Shown: positions 11,571 to 23,918, numbered from the stretch's first letter. The stretch is 64,000 nt of DNA from Marthasterias glacialis (GCA_911728455.2 OU452228.1:17738698-17802697), one strand, 5' to 3'. The notes: a model not told the origin generated them from the letters alone. Made by a program: numbers and translations.

Positions 11571-14166
11571 CACACAGTGTTTTGGTTTGGAAGTAACTTG
11601 GTTTTGTCACGAAGCGTCTTATACGTGAAAAGCCTATCATTTTGTTTAAGGCCTGATTTTGGCGCAGTGTGTCATCTAATTATAATAATAATAATAAACA
11701 TAAAATTGAAAAAAAATGAAAGACATTCAGCCTTTCAATTACCACCCGCATTATTTCCGCTTTTTAAACGCGAAACGACGGTTTCGTTACAGAAAAATCT
11801 CCATTCGGGCATAGAGAAGACTGAAGCAACTTCAGACTGAGATAAATTAAGATATATTCGTGAGAAAATCCCATCGCTATGTGCCCCTGACCTGTGTGAG
11901 AAGTCCTGTATAGCGACTGTAGAAAGATCCAATATAGTGGTCAAGGTACCGTATAGTGTGAACAACACGGGGGAATGACAAATTTGGAAGGATTATTTTT
12001 CGCTGATCGAGTTTTAATCTTTCACGTCCATGAAGTAAACCATCGTGAAGAAGCATCGAGGTCAAGACAATTGAGGTCAACATGAAGCAAAACGTTAATT
12101 AAAATTTCCGACCCATAAATGCGGAAAAAATCCCTAGCCTAAACAGAGATTTAGCATAGTTTTGGACTTTTATATTTACACCACGATCAACCATTGCATG
12201 CTTTGATTATTATTTTTTAAATTTTGTTTTTAAATTTCTCGTTGGTTGAAATTGATTTTGTTCGTAAAGTGATTTCATCCACAACGCTAGCTAATAGGAA
12301 GATGGGTTGTTTATTTTGTCGCGGAGCTATCTTGATGCGCATACAAAATTATTAAGGCTATAATTATTTTATTTCAGACTGGAAGACTGCAGGCTTGTCG
12401 ATCAGATGTCAAAGCCAAAAAGTAGATTTTTACTGAACCTCGTTATTGTACACCACAACACACAACAACAGAATCATTCATCATAGTACTATTTCTATGG
12501 CAACGACTTACGGCAATATTTAATTGCAGGCCTTAATTGAAAAGAGCCAGCCATTATAAACATGGCACAAAAAGATATAAATTATTCTAGTCTGTGTAAA
12601 ATAGGAGATATACGAGCCGCATACTTTGAAGGGATGTGGAGTTCGTCATAAGTTCAAAAAAAGCATTTTTAATTTGCAGTTTAAAGAGGAATTTACAGAA
12701 AATATAAATAGTTTAATTCTAAAGTTCGATTGGATACCGAAATTCATAGCAGTACCAATCCAATTATATTTTCGTCTAAATATTTTCAAGATCGAGAAAG
12801 TTGCATTTCAAGAAACCCTCACCATTGCTTATTTTGATTGTCACAATCAAACACGGATGTACAATAATCCCTGACAAAACATGATTCGATTTCCGGTTGT
12901 TTTCACGGGTTGGTTCGATGCTTGTTGAAAACTAGGGTAGGAATGAGAGTATAAATACTCTTCCAGGAACCCTTGATACATAAGTACTTTCTCTTTGACT
13001 AAGGAACTTCACGACATAATACAGGAAGACGAAGTGAAATAAAAATTATGTGATTTATCCAATATTGAAGAGTCCTTCACTGGTTGAAAGTGGATTTGCT
13101 CTTTCAGTAATCAAAACTACAGGCCTGCACTCCGAGGGGGAAAACCCCGTAATAAGACTAAGAAACGAGTCGATCTCTTTTAGAAAACTAAGTAAAAATT
13201 TGTAAGACGTTCATGAGAGAGAATTCGTATAGCTTTATTAACGTTGAAACAAGAATAAATAGAAAAACCATGTACTTTGCAGCAGGTGGTATAATATTGC
13301 ACAAAAGGTAAATCAATAATGAAATCAATTACAACTCTTCAAAAGTATATTAACTGAAGCATTAATCTTCTTCATGTGCACTTGTCATACGGGGTAACTT
13401 ATACAGGAAACTTTGAGGCAAACGACGGCACTGTTTGCAAGAGGAAGCTAGTTTCGCAGCACAGGTGTTACTTTTCTAACAAGGTTTTTTACAAACTCTA
13501 AGAAAATATTGTGTGAACATTGAAATTTAATGTGCAAGACTTTTCTTTTGAGATTGCCTTAAATCGGTTGCGTGCTAATTGCCTCGTATACGTCACGGCT
13601 CTCGTGACAAAATGACTAGAACAATGCATAATTATGTTCGTGACGTCATAACGATTCACCAGTGAAACCATTACGAGAATGACGTAATATAAAACAATCA
13701 TCAAGAACAACACCTGTTTTCCAAGAAAGTAATCGACCCACTTTCCTTTAAGGAAACCGTGCAACAATCATTGCGTTGACCTGTATTTATTTATTTTTTT
13801 TTTTTTTGGGGGGGGCCGAGCACTTTCACTCTCGTCAAACTCGTTCAAACCATTTGAAATTCGGTGGTCATGTTGTTGAGGTTGAAACACTGTCGGTGTT
13901 CATATTATGTGCTTATTTGGCAAAAGAATCGGGTGTTAGGGACACTTTGATCTTGTTGTCTCTAACGCAAGCACCAAATCCTGCACGAATTGGAACGCTC
14001 GGACCCTTTAAGTCCGCGACTTTGTTCATTTCACGTGTTAAAGGCATGCTTTTCTTTTTTCTAGCCTAATTGACTCTACTGCAGGACGCAATCCTCTTCA
14101 CCAATTTACAATTTCCCTCTACCTCGAGCAGTCTGTTGCCATGTAATGCCCTTACATCTTCTTAGT
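11571..14166. other. intergenic, no gene seen
   Basis: About 2.6 kb without a supported gene. It holds a perfect TGACGTCA at 13641-13648, a T run followed by a G run near 13795-13816, and several other gacgtc/gacgta words around 13590-13690. Confidence 0.5.
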
Positions 14167-14276
14167 ACAGGCCTCCAGTCTAAGCGACTTCGGCTACGGC
14201 TATGGCCGTTGGCTTACGACAACGTTGCCGAATATTTGGCGTGGCGGCCAAAGCCATCGATTCAGACACGGCCTGT
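14167..14276. mobile_element. MITE family P (ACAGGCC ... GGCCTGT), copy 1
   Basis: The ends acaggcc and ggcctgt are inverted, with internal 'cgacttcggctacggctatgg' (in parts) opposed by 'ccaaagccatcgattcagacac'. It resembles the better-preserved element at 28399-28532, which has the same 'gctacggctatgg' and 'ccgtgt.cgaatc' words. Confidence 0.55.
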
Positions 14277-14603
14277 ATTCCACATTGACCCAATTCACCT
14301 GACGTCATCATCACGATGTTAGGTTGGGCCATTTTGGGAGTCAATGAATGTCCTCGTGTCTATCCAAGCAGCGTAGTGCGAATTTTAGTCATTTAACACT
14401 ATTCTGTGAACTTTTACTATGGTATTACTAGCCGCACCTCGCCTACTTTGAGGAAGTGTAACAAAAAATATTGTGATGAGCATGAGGGAAATGTTCCCAA
14501 ACATCTCTGAGTTCAGATTTCAGTTTTGACATAAGCACAGAAATACGAACGTGCACAAAAAAGCCTGCAAAATGTACACCGTTCTCGATGATCTTTCAAA
14601 CAA

Positions 14604-14800
14604 CTGGGCCCATTTTCATCGAGCTGTTATAACCAGAAACTATTACTCAACAATTTTCTGATGAGCACAATACATGCATGATACGAGTCACAGATGGTAC
14701 ATGTGATATGGTATTTTAGCTGGTAACCTTATTCTGGTATCTTTTTGTTATGCTAAAGCTAGTTTTTCTGCTTAAGCAGCTCTATGAAATTGGGCCCAGA
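14604..14800. mobile_element. MITE with GGGCCCAATTTCAT termini
   Basis: The left end ctgggcccattttcatcgag and right end ctctatgaaattgggcccag form an imperfect inverted repeat. The interior has 'agctggtaacc', 'tgctaaagctag' and 'ctgcttaagcag'. I recall similar non-coding repeats from echinoderm genomic sequence; that is memory, not a search. Confidence 0.65.
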
Positions 14801-14960
14801 TGGTAAATTTGTAGCTGGGTATTTAGTATAATGGGTTGTTCAATGAAAATCATAGCGTTGTAAACTTGGGTCAATGTCAAAACAGCCATGTATCAATCAT
14901 ACCATAATAGTAATTATACAACCGTGATATGATTACCACTGTTTCAAATGGAAGCATAAA

Positions 14961-15447
14961 CAGGTGCGGACCCAGGAATTTTCTCAAGGGGGGGGGGGTC
15001 CAAAAACGAAAACAATAAGAGATTGCGTCCGAGCGCGAACGAGATGGGCGGCATAAAAAACTCACATTGCCTACATGTTGGTTGGTTTGATGGTCACCAT
15101 GATTATGAGTCATACCCAAGCATGCAACAGAAAAACATTTGTTTACGTTCAAAATGGATCAAGGTATTACTATAAAGGAACAATAATGAATGACATAGTA
15201 AGGCAAGATCTGTCAATCAAAACTAATGGAAAGCATATCTATATTGTATGCGTGAGTGAGTTATATAATAGCCAATGGGTTCAACTTAGAACTTTTACCA
15301 CCATGGGAGCTCGGCTCATAGCGGGATTAGAACTAATACGTGATAGCTCAAGTTCAAAATTTTCAAAAGGAAAAAAATTAACACAAAATGGTCGTCGAGT
15401 GCAGGGAGGGAATCCGGACCACCGTCACCCCCCTGGACCCGCATCTG
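14961..15447. mobile_element. MITE-like element with CAGGTGCGGA termini
   Basis: It begins caggtgcggacccagg near a G tract and ends cctggacccgcatctg, an imperfect inverted terminal repeat. No duplicated target site was found at these exact ends. A chance 128-codon plus-strand frame (15075-15461) lies inside it. The form resembles hAT-type MITE ends, but this is unproven. Confidence 0.5.
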
Positions 15448-15514
15448 CATATGACCAGTGATTAACGCAAGTTCAGAGAAGAACCAAGACCCGTCGATGG
15501 CGGGTTGTGAGTCA

Positions 15515-15860
15515 TATAGACCATGTGACCTGTAACATCGGGCGTTTAATACAAAATAGCCACAGACCCTGGACTTCCTGTATACACGATTTGTACACAG
15601 CTCATATGGGAAGAAAACACTTAATTAAATCTTATATTTTATGGAGATTGCACTGTCTGAATTTGATCAACTTCTGACATGACGAAAGGGGGCATATCTC
15701 AAAACTTGTTCAGCTGTTACTTTTATAACTCGTGAATTTATATGGAGATGATGACCCAAATGTACAATTTCCCATATGACCAGGGTAGTAGCTTGCCTGC
15801 CAGAAAGGCCCTGGAATGTACAAGGTCACTCCTTTTGTGAACAAAGGTTACAATGGTTTA
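15515..15860 (+). mobile_element. MITE family A, copy 2, in the GPCR 3' flank
   Basis: It begins tatagaccatgtgacctg and ends in a decayed 'ggttacaatggttta'. Internal blocks match 30784-31124 in order: 'agccacag.cctggacttcc', 'tttatggagattgcactgtc', 'gcttgcctgcca' and 'ccctggaatgtacaaggtca'. It sits about 90 bp downstream (in gene direction) of the GPCR stop codon and overlaps the only nearby AATAAA on that strand. Confidence 0.8.
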
Positions 15861-15862
15861 TT
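15857..15862 (-). terminator. candidate polyadenylation signal of the GPCR gene
   Basis: A perfect AATAAA hexamer on the minus strand about 90 bp past the stop codon. It lies at the edge of the family A MITE. Cleavage just beyond it would put the transcript end inside the element. Not verified. Confidence 0.4.
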
Positions 15863-15951
15863 TCGGAGGGCAAAAGCTGATAAATATAGGCAAAATGTCT
15901 TTGCAATGTTTACAATTTTTAATAATAACAACGATGTTTTTCTAGTACGAG

Positions 15952-17283
15952 TCATTCCTGATTTGGAACTCTAAGACAGTCTAGTCTTTTATCATTGATT
16001 TTCCTGAGTGGTATGTTTGCTGACGATTCTCTGTCGTGTACCACTGTTTTGAGCATCTTGGACGTCTTTTTGCACAATCCAAAACGGCGGAGGAATCGTC
16101 GGACAGCGTCCCGAAACGGCTTGTTTGTGAGACCATACACAATCGGGTTGCAACCACTGTTAAAGATGCATAGCCATTGGGAGATGGCCGTCTCCCAGAA
16201 GGTACTAGGCTTGCATCTTACGGCTTGGATGATGTTGATGACGACGTACGGTGTCCAGCACACAAAGAATGTTCCAATCAGGACGGTTACTGTTATAGTG
16301 GACTTGCGCTCTATAACAAAGATCTTAGCCACTTTCCTTGCGTTGCCTATACTCAGCTTGCGTACACTGACGGGTGTCGCTGGGGCGGTGGTGGGGGCGC
16401 CGTCAATAGACTGGCTCTCTGGGGTATTGGTTCCATCTGAACCGGAGTTACCGTTTTTGCAAGTCGCGACTGGGTTGAGCTCGATCGCCCGGCGGTAACT
16501 AGTTTCCACCCGTCCAACTGAACGTGCCATTCGCAGGATTTTATAGTAAGAGTACACGGTGACCAACCCGGACGGTAGCAGAAACAGAGCAATCATAATC
16601 CACATGTAGACGGGATTGGTGTGCCATTGGATGTTACAGAGAGCCGTGTTTGGGATAAGTCCGACACCTTCCCACAAGCCCGACACGGGAAACACGGCAG
16701 CGATGGTCGAGTAGATCCACAACGCCGCACACGTGAGTATTCCCCTCCCGTAGGTCATCTTAAACTTGTACTCAAACGGGCACACAACGTACAGATAGCG
16801 TTCATAACTCACGAATCCCAGCGATAAGATGGAGACGGAGCAGAGCAGACAAGTAGAGAAGCCGACCAACTGACAAAGGAACCCTTCGCTGCCGCTTGGC
16901 CAGATGCAGGTGAAAGAGTAGTATATTGACGGCGGTTGGCTGATGATCCCGAGAAGGAAATCACCCACGGCAAGATTCAGAATCACCAAGAAGGACATTT
17001 TGTGGAGCTGTTTGTCGGCCAAAATTACCAGGATGGTGAGGCCATTGCCAATGAAGATGACGACGAAGCTGATGAGGCCGAGAACCGCTTGGCCGTACCT
17101 CGCAGCACGGTCTGACGAACAGGTATGGTTCTGGTAGATATCGTAATAGCACATCATGTCCAGCGCACCGTCACCGCTCCCGTTCCCTACGCCCGGTGTT
17201 TCGTTCGCACCGGCGAACCGTACTGACGAGGCCGCCCGTGCAGTCACGGCGTTGAAGATCGAATGCACACTCACCGGTGTCAT
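15952..17283 (-). CDS. class A (rhodopsin-like) G protein-coupled receptor, orphan
   Basis: A seven-transmembrane receptor expected at the plasma membrane, coupling an unknown ligand to heterotrimeric G proteins. Using the ATG at 17283 the protein has 443 residues; a frame open seven codons further begins with GTG and is less likely. Seen: three N-glycosylation sequons in the N-terminus (near N27, N34, N52); TM1 with GN about residue 80; TM2 'LNLAVGDF' with D108; extracellular Cys137 and Cys216 for the usual disulfide; an ERY in place of DRY at 161-163; TM5 with P237; a long third intracellular loop rich in Ser, Thr and Pro; CWTP at 342-345; NPIVY at 379-383; basic helix 8. The residue six before the NPxxY Asn is Ile, not Lys, so it is not a retinal-binding opsin. 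The coding region is intronless. Subfamily is uncertain: amine-, melatonin- or orphan-like. Confidence 0.93.
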   Translation of the reverse strand: MTPVSVHSIFNAVTARAASSVRFAGANETPGVGNGSGDGALDMMCYYDIYQNHTCSSDRAARYGQAVLGLISFVVIFIGNGLTILVILADKQLHKMSFLVILNLAVGDFLLGIISQPPSIYYSFTCIWPSGSEGFLCQLVGFSTCLLCSVSILSLGFVSYERYLYVVCPFEYKFKMTYGRGILTCAALWIYSTIAAVFPVSGLWEGVGLIPNTALCNIQWHTNPVYMWIMIALFLLPSGLVTVYSYYKILRMARSVGRVETSYRRAIELNPVATCKNGNSGSDGTNTPESQSIDGAPTTAPATPVSVRKLSIGNARKVAKIFVIERKSTITVTVLIGTFFVCWTPYVVINIIQAVRCKPSTFWETAISQWLCIFNSGCNPIVYGLTNKPFRDAVRRFLRRFGLCKKTSKMLKTVVHDRESSANIPLRKINDKRLDCLRVPNQE

Positions 17284-17334
17284 TACGCTTTCTCGATTTT
17301 TCACGGTCTATTAAAGAATGGCAGTGGAAATAAA

Positions 17335-17344
17335 TTTATATATA
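17335..17344 (-). promoter_or_regulatory. candidate TATA box for the GPCR gene
   Basis: TATATATAAA on the minus strand, about 52 bp upstream of the chosen ATG. A start site 25-30 bp downstream would leave a 5' leader of roughly 25 bases. An unseen upstream 5' exon is the alternative. Confidence 0.35.
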
Positions 17345-18769
17345 GCTCGCTGAGACGACAACCATTAGGTATTGCTGGATCGCTATTTTGTTCCAGTGTT
17401 GACACAAAGCTGCAGATGACAAGGATGCAGATGATAAGGCAACATTTAGCTCAATTGCCTGAATTATGTCCCAAGATTGCTGCAGCGTCACCAACACTTT
17501 CGTTCACAAAAACAATAAATCAGAGTCAGGTCGAAGCTGTACATTGGAGGAGGAAAGAGAATAATGTACCACATACACAGTATACCCGGAAGAACCGTCA
17601 AGATTTCTCGGTCAATGTTATTGCTTCAACAGCTAATTATCACAGCAATGAGACTTCATTCTGACAAAAAAAAAGGTCAAACTGGCATTGTTAGTGATTG
17701 TCCTTTGCTCTATGCCCGCGATGTAGACACTGACTGACTGATCACATCAACGATTGAGCAGCCAACTCAATAACCCTCTACGGGCCACGTGTTGTTTTTC
17801 CTCGTCTGACGTATGTGTTTATCGACCACTCATGTCGATAATAAACGTTCGGGATTCGCTAACAACTTCATGACTGGATGGACCGTCGATCCTTTGTGCT
17901 TTACGTCGTTACCCTATTCCTTCATGGTTACCCCCATAGCTCTGACTTCACTGTGAGGTCTGGCGTGGTGCTCCGGCTGATAACTGAAAAAAATTGATTA
18001 TCTCTCCCGCCACGATTATCAACGCGTTTGGTTCAATGGTAGAAATTATGTACGGTCCATGTCCAGTCCATAGAGCAGGCTTACCATAATGTTTACGCTG
18101 CTGGTGATCCACAGTAGCTTGTGATACACAAAGCTTTGGTGTTGTTGTTCACTGCATCTGTATTGGGCTGCCCCTGCGGTTGAGTGCAGTAATTATAGTG
18201 AACTTGTATACAAAGCTGTGGTGAGTCACTGCCTGATTGCGGTTTATGTGAACACAGCAAAGGTCCTTCTAGTATTGATATAATAGTCACCGAACCGTTA
18301 ATTCATGCATGATGGGTAATTCACTGGCTGATTGGTCGCCGACGTTCACAGTTCCAAGAAAGTTTCCCTGGCTGGTGGCTAAGGGATTATTAGTTACGCT
18401 GACATCAAAATCAAACTCTGTTTATGTATAACGTCACACGTCTGTAAACAGTCATTGAAAACCGTCTTTTGTTGTGGCTCTTTAGTGCTAAACACGTTAA
18501 TCGCTTAGCAAGGTCAGCTGGCATACGCAGCTTCTCAAGAACACTATCATGTACATCCATTTTGTTAAGATATTTTCTGTAGGATGTACTCATCTATTAT
18601 ACTGACAGTATATAGAGATCAGTGGATGTACAGTACTACGCTGTTCTGGAAGTGCCACACATGACTTGCAACCCAAAATTATTTTTCATATCTTCCGTAT
18701 GGAATACCACAGAATATTTTAAGAACACGGGAAGGCCATGCCAATGTATTTAGTGGATTGCGTTCCTTT
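17345..18769. other. GPCR upstream region, no other gene seen
   Basis: Candidate promoter-proximal sequence for the minus-strand receptor. No further exon is recognisable. Confidence 0.5.
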
Positions 18770-18945
18770 TGTTTTCGACTTTTTGTTGTTACGATTTTTT
18801 TGTTTTTGTTTTTTTTTGGTTTTCGTTTGTTTGTTTGTTGTGTTGTTTTTTGGTTTTTGTTTGCTTGTTTGTTTGGGGGTTGTTTGTTTGTTTCGTTGTG
18901 TTTTTGTTTGTTTGTTTTTTTGTTTGTTTTTTTTGGGGGCGGGTA
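18770..18945. repeat. T/G simple-sequence tract (TTTG-rich)
   Basis: About 175 bp of tttg/gttt words and T runs. It opens long low-complexity frames in several phases on both strands, which are artefacts. It could be a microsatellite grown from a retroelement tail on the minus strand. Confidence 0.9.
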
Positions 18946-20079
18946 TCAGACTGTGCTTAAATATTCTTCGATAGGTAACAACCTGTGTCATATTCCCTAT
19001 TACAAAGCACAATCATAATTAAGAATCCTGATTCTTAAAAAGGGCTCAGCCTCAGTTTGGTTTCACTGTTTTGAATGGCAGAACAAACAAAAACAAGATG
19101 GCCGCACCACGGTAAAGGCCACTATGGAACAAGATACGTTCAGAACAGTCTTCTGACGACGATCGACTATAGCACACAACTACTAGCCGCAACGTTTAGA
19201 ATAACGAATCGGCTATCGTCAACACCTCCACTCAAGAGATTTGTATCTCCATTTTGTACTCCGACATGCAACGCCTAAAATCCTACATTAAGACGCCTCC
19301 ATCTACGACCCGTGCAACTTCTCTGTTCGATTTTTTAAGAGGCACATTGCCTTCAAATCTAAAAAACAAAATATGCTATTCGGAATTGCTCCTTATCCTT
19401 TTTAAGAGATGTTCATGCAATAAAACACCTAAAGTGTGTTGTAATTAGTGAGTAGCGATTCAAAAAGCTTAGATTTGTCTCTGGAAATACACACATGCAG
19501 CGGAACGACACTCTACATAAAAACATACGGTCCGTCATTTTGTGGAGTCAAAAATGTGGTTCTACAAAAGTTCTTCTTTTAAAGTTTATTTTCAACCCTA
19601 TTAATTTCATAACAAACGCCTTTTATAGACCCCAAAGCGGACGGCAACGTGCCTCTTTAAACTTAAAGCATATAGAGCAAGAAAGCAAGGTTCTACGGTT
19701 TTAAAGTGGGGGAATACTAATTGTGTGTTAATGCGAGTGATTTTAAGATGACTAGCGCCTTTCACTGTCAATCAACCTAATGTCTTAATTAGTTAGAATG
19801 TAATTCGGCGAAGCGCAGCGTACTCACAGTGCATCCTGACACGGCCTTCTGGGGGTAAAACCACAGAGCCGAGAGGTTTGTAGAGTGTGACTTGTGGCAC
19901 GAATATCGTGCGTGAATTTGACATAATGACGTTTCAGACGTGCAAATTGCATCCAAAACAAAGGCGCGTCATTACATACACAAGTGACGTTGTCAGCCAA
20001 TAGACAACTCACAGTTGCGTTGTCCCATATAATATATGTTCCATGTTCACAGCTGCATTCCCTCCAGTAAAAGCAAATT
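18946..20079. other. intergenic, no gene seen
   Basis: No supported gene or RNA. A few short frames show no domain. Confidence 0.5.
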
Positions 20080-20144
20080 GCATACAGTCCTATATACAAT
20101 ATTATTGTATATAGGACTGTATGCACACTTTTTTGTGTGCATAC
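20080..20144. repeat. two overlapping hairpins
   Basis: The first is a 21-bp perfect stem: gcatacagtcctatatacaat at 20080-20100, loop att, and its reverse complement at 20104-20124. The second stem, gtatgcacac (20119-20128) with gtgtgcatac (20135-20144) around a T6 loop, reuses the last six bases of the first. The two folds are therefore mutually exclusive at the junction. Confidence 0.85.
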
Positions 20145-22869
20145 AACTGTTCATGTTTTTGAGCGATGGTTTATTGTGATGACGCCGTGGACCATCAAGA
20201 TCAATTTCAGGCGGATTGCAATTACAAACAGGTTTCGCTGTTGGCCCAAGACTCGATCTCTGATTAAGCCATGGCTGTTATTGATACCTAAAACTAGGCC
20301 GTGAATCAACTGACTTTTCTCTGAAGATACACAGATCTCGCGAGAATCAAAATTGGTCTAGCCACGCGGCGATCTGGCCACGATAGCGGGACACATGCCG
20401 CTTGTTGATTGGAAAGTCTTCTGTTTGCAGTTTAATAATTTGAGTGTTTTCTGCCCCCTATATGTCAATTAATATCAATAACAGACTAAACTTGGCAATT
20501 TCATGGTTGATATTAAAGTAAGGCTGTTGCTTTATAGCAGCAAAACAACTAACCTCCTGTGTAAGCTTAACTCACATCATGCAAGCATCGATAATGAAAA
20601 CAGCGCCGTTTTAATCCTTGGCGCCTAATGGCGTACAAAGAACCTGAGGAAGTTTTTGTCTTCATTTATTTTTCAACAAAAAGCATTGTGATGACAACTG
20701 AAAACGAGGCTGAACTGCAAACGGACAAAAATTGTCTGTTTCCTCCATGGTGAAGTAACTGCAAGCCTTCATCACTTAAAAATGTTTTGAATTGGGAAAC
20801 AGGAGAGGGCTAACTTGTGACTAAGGCCCCTGGCCAGTTAGCTACAAGAACTCGGTGGGGGCAAAAAAAAAATATCGAAAATCTGAGTATAAATTCTAAA
20901 CAAGTGATCAGAGTAGATCCTCCAACGAATTTGTTTAAAGCAATCATGGCCCCCAAAATGTCGGCTGTTTTACAGTGGATGTAAAGCATCTATGGCCTGA
21001 TGATGATCTGATCGTGGTCTGCTGAACTGTTTATTGTGGTAAGATATGTATGGCTCAAATGCAGGTAGATGATAACTCAAAAATAAATTGCTTATGTTGG
21101 CGAGTCGGAAACATCTTACGACTAACATGAATAATTGTGTCAGACTAAACAATAATTGTACCTCATTTGCCTGCGGCAACATGGTAGAATTATGTCAGAG
21201 ATAATAGTCAGAGCGGGGCATGAGGGTGACTGACATGAAAGTGCGGTAAGGTGGCCTGCCAAAGCGAAGGGAACCGTGATGTAGAAATGAGTGATCAAAC
21301 CTGACCCAATGAATAAAACACACGCTTCACTTTTCCGTTTCGTTGATTCCACCGACGATTTCCAGTGTTTTGTTTGTTTATTTGTTTGTTTGGTTTGTTT
21401 GTATATTTGCACAGTGGGCTCAGGATACCAGTCCCAGTGAAAATGTCAATTAGACGCAGGCCCAACTTAATCATTTTTCGTAGTTCCCTGTCTGCTTGAA
21501 GAGTTTTGTTGAACTTGAGCCATTGAATCGAATTAACGGTGTAAAACAGACAACGTCTTAAGTTTCAGATTGCTTCAGCGATGCTCCTTTGTTTTTCCAA
21601 ATTCCCAGGCTCAAAATGTATCATTGATTTCAGTTTTTTCCATTTTATATTCTTGCCATCGTGCCTCACACATTAAAATCTTCAATATACTTCAAACCGA
21701 ATGTCACATGAAATCATACTGCGAGTTGACGCCATGTCGCCGCTTGCAACGAGTGCCAGACTAATGCATATAGACACAAAGTCAATCTTACACGCCACTT
21801 TTGATTTCGAATCTGAAGTGGCTTGATTTCGAATCTAAGTGTGCTGTTATTGTGGGATCTTTTTTTCACACATACGAAAGTGAGCAGGCTTCGGAAACGC
21901 CCAATCGTGGCATGATGAATATTACACGAAGGTCAATGATTATTTTTGACGTGTACCATGATCAGCTTTCCCGCCAAAACTAACAGAGGGTACATACGCC
22001 GTGACTTAATGAACTGATTTGCCTCGGGCTCCAGTACGCCAGACGTGACAACAAGAATGTATTGCCTTATCATACAAACTCACAGGCCCGAGGGGTGCAT
22101 AGACGTGCACTATTTCCCGAATAATGCCAGTCCATATGTGTTTTATAACACACCTCAGTCCAAAAATAATGTCATGTGAAAAAAAATGTTTTTCAGGACG
22201 CACGGTTTTACAACGGTAAACTGTTATGAACATTGTAAACCTCTTGGGGGCGCTGTTTACCAGTCAATAGTTTTGGGGGGTTTGAAACTATTTCCCGCTT
22301 TGCGAACTATTTCCCCCAAATGAAGCGCGTGCGGTGCGTTGACGCCCGTCAAGTTCACAATGGTGCAGATTTCATGCAAAAGGCTATATTAGTTCACCCA
22401 CGTGACCTTGTTTCAGCCAATCAGGGAAAGGTGTGTTATAAATATACTTAAGGCCTCTCATAAAAAATCAATGTGGTCAATGTTTGTAAACAAAAGAAAG
22501 GTCTATATATCCAATGTAAATGAAGAATTGTTAAAAATAACAATAAACTGGCTTTTAGATAACTCCCCTTCCTTCGTATCAAAAAGTTGACAACAATTTT
22601 CAGTGCAATTTCCATAAATTTGTCAGATTTTATTTTTCCCTCCACAGCTCTGTACACATTAGGCATGCGCAGGGCTCGATTTCACCAAACACTAAGGTCA
22701 ATCCTAAGATGAGTTTTCAGTATTACCGATAGTAACAGACATCACACTATGCTTACGAATTAATATGGATTTGCACTTATTTATACGATCGAGCTTAGTT
22801 CTTTTTTATATTTCATTATACATCCAATAGCACACAAAGCGTCAATAACAGGATGGCGAATGTTAGGAA
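20145..22869. other. intergenic, no gene seen
   Basis: About 2.7 kb with no supported gene. Near 22677 'gggctcgatttcaccaaacac' (in parts) resembles the start of the element at 24901, without a matching right end. Confidence 0.5.
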
Positions 22870-23015
22870 ACGAGACAAAATTCAGTTTCAGATTTGGGAG
22901 GAAAAAACCCATGCAATTAGGTAAGGACTGAACACCCTACCTACATGCGAGACTCCAGGTCTGAGGTGGGATTCGAACCGGGGTCCCACACTGTGCCAAC
23001 CTGATGCCCAGGTAT
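22870..23015 (-). mobile_element. tRNA-derived SINE (family S2), copy 1
   Basis: On the minus strand it reads 'tcaggttggcacagtg' (A-box-like), 'ccccggttcgaatccc' (B box), then 'ttcagtccttacct' and 'gggttttttcc'. It matches 23385-23555 in the same order but lacks about 20 bp between the boxes. Too degenerate for a functional tRNA. Confidence 0.65.
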
Positions 23016-23070
23016 AATAGTCCAGCCTCTATGGCTGTTTTGTAAACATGTGACGCCACAGTCACATTCG
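23016..23070 (-). repeat. fragment of MITE family A
   Basis: 'agtccagcctctatggctgt' followed by 'tttgtaaacatgtgacgcc' matches the terminal 50 bp of the family A element at 1-389. The rest is missing. It abuts the SINE at 22870-23015. Confidence 0.55.
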
Positions 23071-23384
23071 TCTGTAGTTTTACATATGAGAGTAAGCAGC
23101 AATCGTCTGCATAAAAACCAAAGGTCTTTTTTTAATAGGTTTCCTCCTGCCAACACATTCTCTACCGATTTCGTCCAGGGGCAAACAGCTTCCTCGGGAT
23201 TGTATTGACTAATTACTTCCATTTGCATACAGATGATTTTCATTATGGCGGATTAGTGATTTTGTAAAGGATGATACCTTATTACTATTACATCCTTCTG
23301 GTGATGAAACCTTGGACCCTCAAAAACCCGACTATCACTGTGACCCGTAGGCTTGAAGATACATGTGTAGAGAAGACGATGAAG

Positions 23385-23555
23385 AAATGTCAGCTTCAAA
23401 TGTGGTAGGAAAACCTGAAAATAGGGAAAACCGACGCAAACAGGTAGGGACTGAAAACCAAATCCACATCAATCAAATGGCCCCGGTCCGGATTCGAACC
23501 GGGGTCCACAAAGGTGAAAGGCCTAGTGGAAATCACTGAGCCAACCTGAATGCTC
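23385..23555 (-). mobile_element. tRNA-derived SINE (family S2), copy 2
   Basis: Minus strand: 'ttcaggttggctcagtg', 'tttgtggaccccggttcgaa', 'tttggttttcagtccctacc' and 'tgtttgcgtcggttttccc'. The A and B boxes are well kept. The fuller of the two S2 copies, 400 bp from the first and in the same orientation. Confidence 0.7.
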
Positions 23556-23918
23556 AATGGTTTTGGTGAGTGAGTACTTTTATCTCCTTCTTGATTTCAG
23601 TATAAATCGCTCCAAACATAATCTTTTGAAAAATGTCATCGCATTTAGGTTGGGTGCGTTTTCTATTGGATTGAGACACATGGACTGATGGAGCGGTTTA
23701 TGTCTTGACGGGGGATTTTGTGCACGTTCATACGTGCTTATTTCGTTTTCTGCAGATCAAACTATGATCTGAATGTTGGGAGACAAATTACTTACATATA
23801 TAGCAGTATACTTCAGACGGAATATTTTATCTTTTTTTTGTATCACTATCACGTTTTAAAAAAATAATACTCAGATTGAAAATTACAACTTGTTCAACAT
23901 TCACCGCTCGCCTTTAAC

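Noticed and set aside
15075-15461. 128-codon plus-strand frame
   Set aside because: Falls inside an element delimited by CAGGTGCGGA-type inverted ends; no recognisable transposase or other domain.
17284-17304. Seven-codon N-terminal extension of the GPCR
   Set aside because: It would start with GTG; the ATG at 17283 is the first conventional start.
18719-19018. Overlapping Phe/Cys/Val-rich and Lys/Thr/Gln-rich frames
   Set aside because: Low-complexity TTTG tract; all phases are open on both strands.
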